From Cenococcum geophilum 1.58 (taxonomy: Eukaryota > Ascomycota > Dothideomycetes > Gloniales > Gloniaceae), in NCBI GenBank assembly GCA_001692895.1, contig KV748195.1, positions 1,860,001-1,924,000 of the forward strand: DNA of 64,000 nt, read 5' to 3'. The notes under the pieces were generated by a model that saw nothing but the letters and a program-made list of their open reading frames with translations, was not told the origin of the DNA and made no database searches. The position numbers and the translations under genes were made by a program. Below, in pieces: positions 23,652 to 34,985 of this stretch (its first letter is position 1; each line of letters begins with the position of its first letter).

Positions 23652-24009
23652 NNNNNNNNNNNNNNNNNNNNNNNNNNNNNNNNNNNNNNNNNNNNNNNNN
23701 NNNNNNNNNNNNNNNNNNNNNNNNNNNNNNNNNNNNNNNNNNNNNNNNNNNNNNNNNNNNNNNNNNNNNNNNNNNNNNNNNNNNNNNNNNNNNNNNNNNN
23801 NNNNNNNNNNNNNNNNNNNNNNNNNNNNNNNNNNNNNNNNNNNNNNNNNNNNNNNNNNNNNNNNNNNNNNNNNNNNNNNNNNNNNNNNNNNNNNNNNNNN
23901 NNNNNNNNNNNNNNNNNNNNNNNNNNNNNNNNNNNNNNNNNNNNNNNNNNNNNNNNNNNNNNNNNNNNNNNNNNNNNNNNNNNNNNNNNNNNNNNNNNNN
24001 NNNNNNNNN
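23652..24009. other. Run of 358 n (assembly gap)
   Basis: Unknown bases between two inverted arms. The gap length may be arbitrary. Confidence 0.99.
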
Positions 24010-24189
24010 TTGATTTTCGCGATGCAGGCGCAAACAAGTCAAACGCACGTGATATTCTAACTTAATGAGGATGCATCTAACTTAATGAGGAAGCGCCTAA
24101 ACTAAATGAGGTAGGGGGTGTATGTGTATTAATTGGGGGGTGTATGCGTATCGTTTAGGGGGTGTATAGCTAGCAGTGGCCTTATATAA
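24010..24189 (-). repeat. Right inverted-repeat arm
   Basis: Inverse of 23472-23651. It ends GCTAGCAGTGGCCTTATATAA. It differs by C/T or G/A transitions near the second box and next to GCTAGC. Confidence 0.88.
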
Positions 24190-24464
24190 TAAGGGTTATT
24201 ATTAAAGAGACGGATAAGTGTATAGGAGAAAATAGGGGTTATAGTATATTGTTTATAGTCGGAACACAAACAAGCTAAGCTATTCCCGTTAAGCCACTAT
24301 TAGAATCATATTAAATTAACACTATAACTTATAACTTTATCTACTCTTTCTAGCCTTTAGACTAATTTTTTTAATGGCGCGTCTAGGATTTAATACTAAG
24401 AGATATACTATATATGGTATACGATTAACTACCTTAGAGACAACTATAAGGAAGACACGATTAA
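24190..24464. other. Unassigned AT-rich spacer
   Basis: No domain or repeat recognised. Plus strand from 24373 opens MARLGFNTKRYTIYG briefly and runs into the solo LTR. It looks continuous with 24649 onward. Confidence 0.4.
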
Positions 24465-24648
24465 TATTACGGCTCCGTAACGGATCTAGTCAGGGGGCTC
24501 GCTTGAGCCTTGGCAAATGTATATAGACGTGTCCTTTTCCACCTTCTGCTCCTCATCTTGATATCCGGGTCCATAGACATTCCAATTGTATAGGCTTGCA
24601 TACGTTCTAAACGGCGCTCGTGCCTCGATTGACTGAGTCGCTGTGACA
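24465..24648 (+). repeat. Solo LTR
   Basis: 184 bp, from TATTACGGCTCCGTAACGG to GAGTCGCTGTGACA. It is flanked by ATTAA (24460-24464) and ATTAG (24649-24653), a 5-bp duplication with one G/A difference. The first half resembles the LTR at 51047 (CTAGTCAGGGG, then TATATAGACGTG). The last 60 bp resemble the end of the J/A/C-family LTRs (ATAGGCTTGCAT to GACTGAGTCGCT). No internal region adjoins it, so it is a recombined solo LTR. CpA/TpG is well retained. Confidence 0.82.
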
Positions 24649-26893
24649 ATTAGCTACCTTAAAGATAATTATAAGGAAGATATATACGCTAATACGCCAG
24701 AGATAAGTTGCCCCTACTTTACTTAAGTAATAGCTTATAGTTATTTACTACTAATAGATACTAACCCTAACCTAATTCCCCTCTTAATACCTTTATCTAA
24801 TTTAAACTTTAATAGTATAGGGGAATAAAAAGTCACGTATATTTAGACCGAGGCCCCACTTAACCTTAGAATAAAGGTAATAGTTAAGAATTATACTTGG
24901 AGTCCACTACCGTTTACTACGTCTACCTCCCATACTTAAACCCCTTATCCTACTCTACTTTACGGTCCGCTATTATAGCAGCGGCTAGTGTTATATACCC
25001 ACTAAGCCCCCAGGACTAGTACACCATAAGTATCCAATACTAAAAGCGAGTTAGATGGTATTTTATCTACGCAAGAAATTATAGACCTAGGCTCTGCGTT
25101 ATATTAATTTATAATATAGCCACAAATAGAAGATTCCGTAATAGTGGATTTAGGTAAGACTTTAAGTCCGTAATTATATTGCCCTAAAACACAACTCTAA
25201 GAGTTATTATAGTCGCAGATAAGCCCGGTTCCGTTGCTTTTATTATTACTAAAAACTAAGGGCCGGTTAAAAAAGCGTTTTGATAGTGGTAGGGGCCTAA
25301 GCGTTACGCCCTCTATACTAGCTTTTATTCCCCCTAAAGGGGAGGGAAAGGAAGACCGTATTTCTAATAGTAAATACTTTAATCCTACCCCCTTCGCTAC
25401 TAGCCTAAAGGCTATAGGTTATAGGTCTGTCTTTACTTATAACTTTATCCATCTAAGGCTTTTTTGGCGCTTTAAGGGGGGGCGAACTCTCAATTTAATA
25501 TCTTTCCTTTTTACCGGCGTCTTAATAGTTTTATGTTAATTTAGAGGAGATAAACGCGGTGTGTCCACTAGTATATTAGCAGTTAGTAGTATTAAAATAT
25601 CCTAGTAAGGTTAAGTTAGCGTATACGCTTTTAATAGTAGTGGTGTATAGTAGCTTTATTACTCTAATATAGGTAGTAGATTCTTTAATACGGTTACTAC
25701 TACTAGAGTTAGTACGTAGATTAACCTAATTTAGAATTTATAGCATACTTAGGTGGTTTTGTTTAATTACAAAATTAATAAAATTTAGACTAAGCGTAAA
25801 CGCATAATCTATAATAGTCTTCCATATCCATTTACTGGTAACCGTTTACCGATCTCTATTCTGGAAAATGTATATTAATATATCGTAGTCCTTATTAAAG
25901 CCTACGTCCTACTTTAGGGTATTCTTAAATATTAAGAAGATAAGCTTATTTACGGAAATATTATCTATATTTTTTCCTTTAGGAAGCAGATCTCTTAGCT
26001 GTATATATTAATACTCCAGTATTTAGGAATTGTTTAACGTATATTATTATCGCCCCAAACGTCTTAACCACCTACTACTATTTTTCTATTGTTCTATCTA
26101 CGGTTAATTTAGTAATAGGGGTTTTAAGGCTCTTTTAAGAGTGCTTTAAAGGTAAAGGTTTAGCATATTTATATTCTATTCGTCGCTTCTTATTATAGTT
26201 ACAGCGCTAAGCAACTGCTTAAATATACTACCTCTTATCCGCGTTTATAAGATCTGTAAAAATAGAATAGAATTACGTATATAAGTAGGTTGTGGCGTTA
26301 TAAAGTTTGTTCCTCTTTTACTTAGTGTTTAAGGGCTTCTCTAGTAGACTAGACGTTTATATCGCATCCTTAACTACATCGTATATTGTTTTATATTGCG
26401 TATTAGTAATACCTATCTTACCCTTAATCCGTTAAACCAACCAAGACCTATTTCTCGCGTCGCGTCTTTAATAAGGCCGTTAGGATAAGCTATTGGAGTT
26501 TAATATAGGGCTAACAGTAGTATATAACACGTACGCTAGGAAAAAGGGACTTCTATATTAGCGATACGTCGTACCTATTGCGGTTTAGTCGGCAATCCTA
26601 TTTTCTAATATTAATAATTGCAGTCTTACATAGACTATTCCGTAGTTCTTAGAAATAGGCGCCAGTTCTAATATATTAAGTCGCGATAGTAGGTCGTATA
26701 TATAAGGGGTGGTATTGGGTCTAAGCTTATATAACCAAATATAGAAATTAGTCTTTCTAGTTATAGATAGCAGGCTATAATAAGGTAAATGGTTAAATTA
26801 TAGTATAAATTAATAGTTACCTCTTTAATTAATGGATATAGTATAATGCAATTACTATATATCTAGGATAACTTAAAGGAACTAGTTAATACT
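24649..26893. other. Unassigned RIP-degraded region
   Basis: No known family recognised. Both strands show long stretches open except for TAA/TAG at possible Gln codons, especially 25870-26720. A 101-codon plus-strand frame at 25234-25539 (starts MLLLLLKTKGRLKKRF) has no domain I know and lies in the same degraded composition, so I do not call it a gene. Confidence 0.4.
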
Positions 26894-27350
26894 AGTAAAG
26901 GGTAATAGGAAGGGCATCCCCGTATTATATTTAAAGAGGAAGAGTATAATAAATTCTGCAATGCGGTAGAGGGTAGTAGAGAATAGTAGAAAGGGTATCC
27001 CTGTATTATATCTAAAGAGGTAAAATATAGTAGATTCTGCGATGCGGTAGAGGATAGTAAAGGGTAGTAGAAATAATATCCTTGTGTTACGTCTAAAGAA
27101 GTAAAATATAGTAGATTCTACAGTGCGGTAAAAGGGAGTAGAGGATAGTAAAAAGGGTATCCCTATATTACGTTTAAAGAGATAGAATATAGTAAATTCT
27201 GCGGTATAGTAGAGGATAGTAAAGGGTAGTGGAAAGAGCATCTATGTATTACGTCTAAAGAAGTAGAATATAGTAGATTCTACAGTATAGTAGAGGGCGG
27301 TAAAGAATAGTGGAAAGAGTATCCCTATGTTATGTCTAAAGAGGTAAAAT
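26894..27350. repeat. 81-bp tandem repeat, about 5.6 units
   Basis: Successive ATTCTGC/ATTCTAC anchors lie at 26953, 27034, 27115, 27196 and 27277, exactly 81 bp apart. Because 81 is divisible by three, the minus strand is open as a 119-codon frame (26882-27241) with a 27-residue hydrophobic period (core FLLPFT, then FTIFYLF). Variation between units is mostly transitions. The last unit is cut by the LTR of element I. Whether the frame ever coded for protein is unknown. Confidence 0.85.
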
Positions 27351-27769
27351 TATAACAAAGCCTTATAGGAAATACTACGGTAGACTTGTTAATGGGCTAG
27401 GTATATAGGTATAGAATAGTTAACAATATAAATATAACTAGTAGAGTAGTTGCCTAACAGATTAACTCTAATTATATTCTAAGATTTACTATATAGAAGA
27501 GAAACTATTTATAGAGACCGTGTGTCTTTAAATATATAACTCCTTCCTATAGTAAAGGGTTTAGTACGTTGGTACGTTAGTACGTCGGTATATTACATTC
27601 CTATATTCCTACGTTCCTACGTTCCAAACTTATAACATAACTTACTATATAACTTAGCTACCCCTTATCCTATAGCTTAATTAGTTCTAGCGCCTCCTAT
27701 ACTATCTTAACTAACCCATTTATATCCCTCCTTAGTAGTTATACTACTGCTAATATAAGGTCCATAATA
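27351..27769 (-). repeat. Element I 3' LTR
   Basis: About 419 bp, TATAACAAAGCC to GTCCATAATA. It is a diverged copy of the B LTR and carries a GTACGTTGGTACGTTAGTACGTCG-type reiteration near 27557 that is absent from B. It is followed by CTATCCCCCTCCTC, as B is by CTATCTCCCTCCTC. Confidence 0.85.
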
Positions 27770-28499
27770 CTATCCCCCTCCTCTTTATCTTCGTCCTTAA
27801 AGATATCTCCTATCTCTAAGTCGTTTATTAAAGGTATAGTATTCCCGTCTTTAATTTAATAACCTTTATTATTTCTAATACCTCCTATTAGATCCTCTAT
27901 GTCTAATTATTATAACTAGCTAGTGACGTTTATTCTTTCTCTTAGTAAAGCTATACCGTCCTGTTCTTATTATATAGAGAAGAAGTTAGTATATATTATA
28001 ATTACAGCTCTATTTAGTTGCTAACCTTCTTCCTATATTAAATATACGCAAGCGAACATGCAATTATTTTATAATATTTAATCTATCTCTAACGCTAAAT
28101 ATACGCGTCTTATTAATCTTTATAACTATTTAGTTTCTTATTTAATCTGCTCTAGGGTTATATATATTAGTAGCGGCCGAAAAACTAGAGAGTAAGCTAG
28201 CTAAGGCCCTTGTTAAGGTTTAGCGTTATTTTAATAAGGCGTCTTAGGCTCTAAAAGCTTAACTAGATACTTATACTTGCTTAAGCCGTCTAGTAAAGGT
28301 TTATAAAAAGGTGCGCTTAAAAAAGTTATATTTAGTAGAGTAAGGTCTATCTAAACTTAAGGCTAAGGAGGCTAAAAAGGATTTTAGTTAAGTTAAGGCG
28401 GAAACAGTTAGTATACTAGCGGTAGATCCCTTAGATAATCCATCTTGTCTATTACCTTTAGTTAATCCTTTTATTTTTAGCTCCTTCTTAATATTACCT

Positions 28500-31364
28500 A
28501 ACCCATTTTCTTCTAATACTCCTATACCTTTCCTATAGCATTTTTTTTAAAATTTTTATAGTAGTTCCTAGGTAGTCTTATTATAGCCTATCTACTTAAC
28601 CTTATACTATATTTTATTACTAATATTCTTATAACTAATAATCCTTAAAACTTGCTATTTATTTTCTTTTTACCCTTTATACGTATCTGCTTTGTAAACT
28701 AGTGGCTTAATATTTCTATATACTGGCTTTAGTATTATAATATACTATATAGGGTAAATCTTTATCTTAGCTGGTAGGTTTAACTTAAATATAACCAGTA
28801 AAATTCTTTATGTAATTTTAAAAGGTCCTAGTCTAGCATAGTTAAATTTTTTACTTAGTCGTTAACTCTTAAAAATTTTGTATAATAGCTATCCTTAGGG
28901 TCTAGTCCCTTAGATCTCTTAGTATTATAGTATCTTTTTATTCTCTCTTATACCTTTTTTGCTAATTCTATAAGGTCTATATAAAAATTTATTAGTATCT
29001 TTATTATTATTTTTTAGCTATACTACTTATTTTCTTCGCTTGCCGTAGTAATAATAATATTCTCAGCTTATATCCGTAATTTGCCTTAAATAGTAATATA
29101 CCTATTCCTTTCTATAGTGTTATATTATATATAAACTATATAACTAGTAGTAATAATACCTAATTATTCTGTGTATAATTAATATAATATCTTAGATACT
29201 ATTCTAGTATCTAATTTAATCTTTCCGTTTATCTATCCGTCTGTAGATAATATGCTATTAATATTACTGCGCGAACTCCTTATTCCGCTAAAAATACCTC
29301 CTAAAATGCTGCTATAAATCTTAGATCTCTGTCTAATATAATCTTACTTAATGCTTTATATCTTACAAACACTTCTTTAATATAAATTCTAGCAACGTCT
29401 TTTACTAAGATTTCTTCTATATATGCTATAAAGTAGCCTTATTTAGTTAACTTATCTACTATTATAAGGATTATATTATACTCCTATTTAGTAATAGGAT
29501 CTCTTAATTTTAGTAATTTAATAATAAAGTCCTATAATATAACCTCCTATAGTCTCTCTAGTATTTTAATAGGTTATAGCCCCCTATATAGCTTATACCT
29601 TATTAGTTTATTCCTTTAGTAATCTAAACACTCCTTTATTACTTTTCTTATAATATTTTAGATTCTATTAATAATATATTCTTTTTAAAGTCTTAATACT
29701 AAGCCTGTTGCTCTATTATGTTCTTAAGTTATTCCCTTATAGATATCTTCTATAAAATGTTCTACTATGCTTCTTAGGATGTACTTTACTTTTTAATTTT
29801 CGTATATATCTATCTATAGATATTCTAGCTATGCTTCTAGAATTCTTTATACCTAAAAGCTTTCTAGTATCTTATAGACTCTTTCTAGTTCTCTATCCTC
29901 TTAAGTTGCTGCTATTTTAGGCTAATTATATCTAATTAATCTGTCTTTATCTCTGCGTAGCATTGCTCCTAATAGTTTTTTATTATTCTATAGTTCAGCC
30001 TTTCTACTAAGTGTGTCTACCCTTGTATTCTTAGTTCCTTTAGTATACTAAATCTTAAAATAATATTCTATAAGTATCTATACCTATCTAACCTGTCTAT
30101 AATTGAGTTCTTTTATTATTAAGAACCCTATTAAGTTCTTATAATCCGTTTTAACTATAAATAGTTTCTCTACGCTTTATAAGAATGCTCTCTATTTTTT
30201 AAGTATTATAACTATACCTAATAACTCCTTATTATAGATGTTATAGTTTAACTCTAGTAGTGTTATCTTCTAACTATAATATACTATTAGGTGCTATGTG
30301 TTCCTATACTTCTATAGTAAATATACTTCTAATATAAAGTCTAATACGTCCGTTTTTATAACCGTATCTAGTTCTAGTTAATAGATTTTAAGAATTGGCT
30401 CCTAGGTAAATAACTCTTTAAGTTCTTTAAATGGCTTTTTTTATTTATCTCCCTATACCTATAGTTCCTCTTTCTTTATAAGCCTAGTAAATAGTTTAAT
30501 ATTCTTTAACTACTATGCTATAAATCTCCTATAGTAATTACAAAACCCTAAGAATAACCTTAACTGCGTTATATTCTCTAGTTCCTACTAACTTACTATA
30601 GCTTCGATTTTCTTTAGGTCTATACTAATATAACCTAGTTTAATAATAAATCCTATAAAATCGGTCTTCCTTTTAAAGAACTCGCATTTTTTAATTACTA
30701 CTAGCATCTGTTTTTCTTATAGTCTCTTTAAGACCTATTTAACGTATTCTCCGTATTCTTCCTTAGTTATTAAGTAGATAATAATATTGTTAAGGTATGC
30801 TATAATAAACTTATTAAGGTGTTCTCTTAATATACTATTAATTCGTTTCTAAAATATTACTAGTATATTTGTTAATCTAAACTATATTACTAATAGCTTA
30901 TATAGTTCTTCCTTTAACCTAAAGGCTGCCTTCTATTTATCGCCTTCCTTAATTTAAATCTAATAGTATGCTTATCTTAGATCTATCTTTATAATGATTT
31001 ACGCATTACCTATCCTATCTTAAATTTCGCTAATTAAGGGTAAAGGATACCTATCCTTCCTAGTGATGCTATTTAACTGCCTATAGTTAATACATAGCCT
31101 AAGTTTTCTATTTTTCTTTAGTACGAACAATACTAGATATCCTACTAATAACTATAATGGTCTAATATATCCCTTTTATAAGTTTTTTTTTTAAATAAAC
31201 TCCTTAAGTGCTCTTAACTCCTCTTAAGTGAGCTTATAGGTTAGAAAGAACCTTAGGCTTATTTTTAGTTCTAACTCTATCTTATAGTCTTATACTGCAT
31301 AATTTACTAGCTTTTTACTTTCTAGGCTCTATAGTTTCTTACTATATTTATAGTATCTCTTTAG
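28500..31364 (-). pseudogene. Element I pol relic (chromodomain, integrase, RNase H, RT)
   Basis: Domain order matches B: chromodomain region near 28555-28700, RNase H ([14 protein letters not shown]) near 30170-30250, and the RT catalytic motif at 30786-30797 reading YLNN. There are many stops and small indels relative to B. It ends abruptly inside the RT N-terminal half. Confidence 0.82.
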
Positions 31365-31644
31365 GGTACTATAGCAGGGCTAGCCCAGTTATAGTAGGAA
31401 TATCTTAGTAAAACACTCCATAGATAAATTCCGACGCTTTAACTAAATTCTACTAAATTCTGTTAGCTTAATTAACTTCTACTAAGTTCTGCTAGATTAA
31501 TTGAATTTTATTAAAGTCTGTTAAAGACCGCGTGTATATATATATACGTATTAACCACCAAGACCCCTAACTATTTAATTATATAATTCTCTCGTTATCC
31601 CTTTCTCTTCTTTACACAACGTCTTATTCTTAGCAAGAGCTATA
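31365..31644 (+). repeat. Probable LTR block between elements I and J
   Basis: About 275 bp with possible ends TATAGC...GCTATA (ancestral TGTAGC...GCTACA). It contains AAGTTCTGCTAG motifs shared with the chromovirus LTRs and a TATATATATATACG run near 31533-31546 that could be a TATA element. No 5-bp duplication was found, so the boundaries are approximate. It may be a solo LTR or the 5' end of a rearranged element. Confidence 0.45.
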
Positions 31645-32327
31645 TACCTTAGATTTAGATAGGATTTATATTATTTCTTTAAATCTTCCTTAAAGTCTCT
31701 TCGTGCCCTTACACCTAGATCCTAAGTATTAGGCTTAAGCTCTTTATAGTATATTACCTTTAGATAGACGGCTAGATGGAGATTATAAATTAATACTTAA
31801 ACCAAAGACTTCAGCCCTTTGTTAACTACTTTTAAGATAACTAGGGCGAACTACTATTCCTAATAGACTATGCCTAAGTAACCCTACCTTATAACTCTAC
31901 GGGATTTACACCTATTTAACTAAAAATAGGGTACTTACCCTAAATAAGATTTAACTAGGATAGGCTAAAAGGACTATAGACTATACGTAAGAAACTATCT
32001 TATAAGGAAGCCTAATAGTACACTAAGCGCCTAGAGGAAGCTTAGACGGTAGCCTATACAAATCTAGAAAAGGCCTAAAAATTAATAATATAGTAGGTAA
32101 ATAAGTATAGGCGTAAGCCTAACTTTACTGTAGGTAATATGGTCTAGGTTATAATAAAGAACTAAAAGACGGAACAGCCTAGTTATAAGATAAAGTATTA
32201 GATAGCAGGACTATATAGGGTTTTTATAAAAATAGGCAACTTGCATAAAGTAAAGCTCCTAGATGTAATTAAGGTTTACCCTATTTTCTTACTAGATAAG
32301 CTATAGAAAGCTATAAATAACCTATTA

Positions 32328-34379
32328 CAGTCGAAACTCTTTATAACAATGCGGGTCGTACGGTCAGGCGTATCGTTATAACAAAGGTATTGTTATATTT
32401 AATATTTATACGTTAAATGCACCAAAGGTCAAAATTATATAATGATATTATATATCTACATAGACGACGGTAAAATCGAGCAATTGGCTACACCAAAATA
32501 AGCCGTAATCGAATTTTGCTTGGTGTTGCGAATTCGTCGTCCTCGAATTCGGCGATCGTGCCTTGTAAGAGCCGTAACCAAGTCTGTATTACCATCTTCC
32601 TATTATTCCTCATAGAGACGAAGCTTTTATAAGGCTTGTAAGGCCTTATTAACCTTAATTAAAAGTTATACAAAGTCGTCCTTATCCGTTTCTGCATCGC
32701 GATCGGGCCCCGCGTAGAGCTCTGCTACGTGCTTAATAAGATCCTCGGCTAAATCCTTTACTTCCTTACCTAGAAGCTCAATAAAATTGCGAATATTTAT
32801 AACGTTATAAAATCTTCTTACCGTATATAACTGTTCTACTATTTACTAGATCTTATCTAGAACGGGAGGATCTATATAATCGTAAGGGCGATTTAGTGGG
32901 CCCTTCCTTATACTAAATAAGGTAGATTTAATAAAGCAGCTCTTAATTGTCTGTGGTGTTACCTCCTTTTAAGCAGTAATTGTCCATCAAATCGCCCAAA
33001 GGACGTGTATCTGCTTAATTGGATCTCAATTCTCTAGCAAGTGTTTTACTATAAACTATAGCCAATATCGTCAGTAGAGAGCTTTAAAGTTTGCGATTAT
33101 ACCCTAATTAAGTAGCTGGTAAACGGAGGTACAATTAGGAGGAAGGAACTCAACTCTTGTATTCTTTAAAGATCTATTCTTAAGAGCTGTTCAAATAGCT
33201 ACTTAGTAGGCGCTAAAGCCATCAATTAATAGAAGAACCTTCCTATTCTGCATCCTTTTGTTAAACTAAGTAAGCCACTTAAGTATAATTACTGTCGTTA
33301 TTTAGGCCTTCTTATTGTACCTCTAATATACATTTAACGAGCTAATATTAATTTAAGCTTAAGTAAAGCAACGTAGCCGCTTTAATATACCAATAATCCA
33401 GAGAGGGATCTTATTAGAGCCATCCGCATTAGAGCAATTAGCGAGAGAGATTCTTACCTTCTGCTTCTTAGTCCCTAATTATAACTTAGTAGCTAATATA
33501 GTATCTAGTATAGCCTTCTAAAATAGCCCTGTCTCGTCCATATTATAAACGTCCTTTAAAGGATAAGGCGCGACGATTGTACGAAGCTCTATTATGCGAT
33601 TTTTGGCGCCTTCCATATTGACTAACGCAGCCTCGCTATGTTGCTTTCTCTTACAAATTCCGTTGCGAGATTTGAAGCCTTCTAACCAGCCGATTGACTA
33701 CTTGGGCTCTAGTAACTCTGCCAATATAGGTATACGATTCTATAATTAAGTTACAGCAGCATGAATAAGGTCACCCGTAATAGGAATGCGAGAGTTCTAT
33801 AGGCGTTGGTGCCACTTAAAGAGAGCTTCCTCTAAGAGAGGCTGCTTAGCGTTTCTTCTGCGCTTGCATACACCTTATCTATAATAAATTTTAATTGAAT
33901 CTAGGTGGCTAAACTTATCGCTAAGTATTTTAGATATTATAGATTAATTAAACTTATGGCGGAAGGTATTGGTGGCCTATATCGCAAGGTGTTTTTGCAT
34001 AAGGTAAGGGTGCTCGCGTTAGTGGCTACGAATCTTCTAACGCTCGTAGTCAGAAATACCGTAGCAACGACGCCTTTTAGGATTTTAGCTTCTTATTATA
34101 TCAAAGAGACAGAATTAAGTATAGAGAGTAAGATTTAAAGGTTATTTTGATGGAATTTAATCGTTGTGTAATAAGTATTAATGGCTAAACTGGCGGTAAG
34201 GAACCACTAGATTAGCTCTATAAAATACTAGCTATACTAATTTTGGTAGAGAAAACTTAACGATATTATCAATAGTCAGTATATCGTAATATTACACTAA
34301 AAAAATTTGATTAAGGGGTGCAGATCGTAATATAGAGTATATCGTTGTAAGCAAATATCGTACTAAAGAGTTTCGACTG
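32328..34379 (-). mobile_element. pogo/Tigger-type DNA transposon K
   Basis: 2052 bp. Terminal inverted repeats start CAGTCGAAACTCTTTA at both ends and diverge after about 16 bp. It is flanked by TA on both sides (32326-32327 and 34380-34381), the Tc1/mariner-superfamily duplication. It is inserted in the integrase C-terminal region of J, whose reading resumes on the far side. The transposase lies on the minus strand. It is moderately RIP-mutated, less than J. Confidence 0.92.
32870..34140 (-). pseudogene. pogo-family transposase (DDE, CENP-B-like), RIP-inactivated
   Basis: Minus-strand reading in order: an N-terminal helix-turn-helix region (about 33600-34140, frame uncertain); the first catalytic Asp in NMDETGLF near 33520-33540; the second in LLIDGFSAY near 33210-33240; then FLPPNCTSVYQ near 33120-33155, followed by L-L-N-stop-G-I where the family has PLDQGI. 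The C-terminal block ANFKALY...RYWL is near 33060-33095. Three neighbouring codons (Pro to Leu, Asp to Asn, Gln to stop) all fit CpA-to-TpA changes, and the third catalytic Asp is lost. Confidence 0.88.
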
Positions 34380-34381
34380 TA

Positions 34382-34757
34382 CCTAGATAAAAGAACGAAC
34401 TTCCCCTATTAAGTTAAGTTAACGGAAATAATAAATAGGAGATTAAAGAAATACTAGCCTATAAACTAGTAAAGAAAACGTTAAAGTACTGCGTTAGTTA
34501 GAAAAGCTATTACCTAGATTCTACCTAGTACCTTATATAGAAATTTATTAACATTCCCTATAAACTTTAAAAATTCTATAGCCGTTACCCTAATAAATTA
34601 GGACCTCTAAAGTACCTAGACAAGTAAATAAAGTACTAGTATAATAAAGACAATAAGCCACTGGAAGAATATAAGGATAAGAACGCCTTATGGATGTAAT
34701 ATGGATATATAAAGCTTAAGGGCAGGCTTTACTAAAGAGGGGGGGGAGGGGGGGTAA
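34382..34757 (+). pseudogene. Element J integrase C-terminus/chromodomain relic
   Basis: Continues the J frame after K. A DKRTN segment is followed by RKTLKYRV-like and RNLLTFPINFKNS-like segments and a final DKNALWM-type tail, the C-terminal pattern also seen in A-family elements C and F. It contains several stops and frame changes. Confidence 0.7.
34736..34754 (+). promoter_or_regulatory. Polypurine tract of element J
   Basis: An AAGAGG-type G-rich run three bases before the 3' LTR. The mirror tract sits beside the 3' LTRs of C (44755 onward) and F (36398 onward). It primes plus-strand DNA synthesis in LTR elements. Confidence 0.8.
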
Positions 34758-34985
34758 TATAACGGCACTAGCAGAAAACAGCAGAACTTAGTTGGCAGAA
34801 CTTAGCAGAACTTCGTAGTTATGTAACTAAAGGACCGTATAAAAGGACCCTACTTCGACTAGCGCTGCTCTTCTTCTCCTTTACTTTCTCTAGCTTTAGA
34901 CCCTCATTTTTAAACAATCTAATTATATAGGCTTGCATGCGTCCTCCTTGCTATACTTATGCCTTAATTGACTAAGTCGCTAATA
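34758..34985 (+). repeat. Element J 3' LTR
   Basis: 228 bp, TATAACGGCACTAGCAG to AAGTCGCTAATA (ancestral TGTTACGG...GCTAACA). Reverse orientation of the A and C LTRs. It contains a TATA box at 34838-34845. Confidence 0.85.
34838..34845 (+). promoter_or_regulatory. TATA box in element J LTR
   Basis: TATAAAAG, centrally placed in the LTR as expected for the element's own promoter. Confidence 0.6.

Larger units (their letters stand above)
23472..24189. mobile_element. Palindromic terminal-inverted-repeat element around an assembly gap
   Basis: Two 180-bp arms (23472-23651 and 24010-24189) are inverted copies with very few differences, separated by 358 n. The arms are rich in intact CpA/TpG, unlike the flanks. 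Each arm carries three CATACACCCCC boxes about 20-22 bp apart, then CCTCATTAAGTTAGA twice. Reiterated subterminal boxes in a terminal inverted repeat suggest transposase binding sites, so a DNA transposon or MITE is likely. The centre is unsequenced, the family is unknown and no duplication could be assigned with confidence. Confidence 0.7.
27351..31364 (-). mobile_element. Truncated Ty3/gypsy element I (same family as B)
   Basis: It has a 3' LTR (27351-27769) and pol through RNase H and RT, colinear with B 3552-7585. Homology stops at 31364, where an unrelated LTR-like block begins. Protease, gag and the 5' LTR are missing. It is more decayed than B. Confidence 0.85.
31645..34757 (+). mobile_element. 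Gypsy element J, 5'-truncated (integrase to PPT), interrupted by K
   Basis: A plus-strand 3' part of a chromovirus. The integrase catalytic-core end (GELLFLIDYA, then PYNSTGFTPI) is readable at about 31825-31920. A GDMVW-type segment follows near 32140, and the YRVDLPD-to-PDKLRKA segment at 32210-32320 is split by K at the duplicated TA. The chromodomain-like C-terminus resumes at 34382-34730 (NFKNSIAV near 34560-34580). A purine tract (34736-34754) then precedes the 3' LTR. Stops abound. Confidence 0.82.

Noticed and set aside
23596..24065. Open frames spanning the n run
   Set aside because: They consist mostly of unknown residues across the assembly gap; only the inverted-arm sequence is real.
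25234..25539. 101-codon plus-strand open frame
   Set aside because: No domain recognised, same degraded composition as its flanks, no flanking signals. It is more likely a chance frame.
24653..27350. Possible Helitron or host gene
   Set aside because: No Rep/helicase motifs or hairpin terminus, and no intact exon structure.
33905..34138. 77-codon plus-strand open frame
   Set aside because: It is antisense to the N-terminal part of the pogo transposase.
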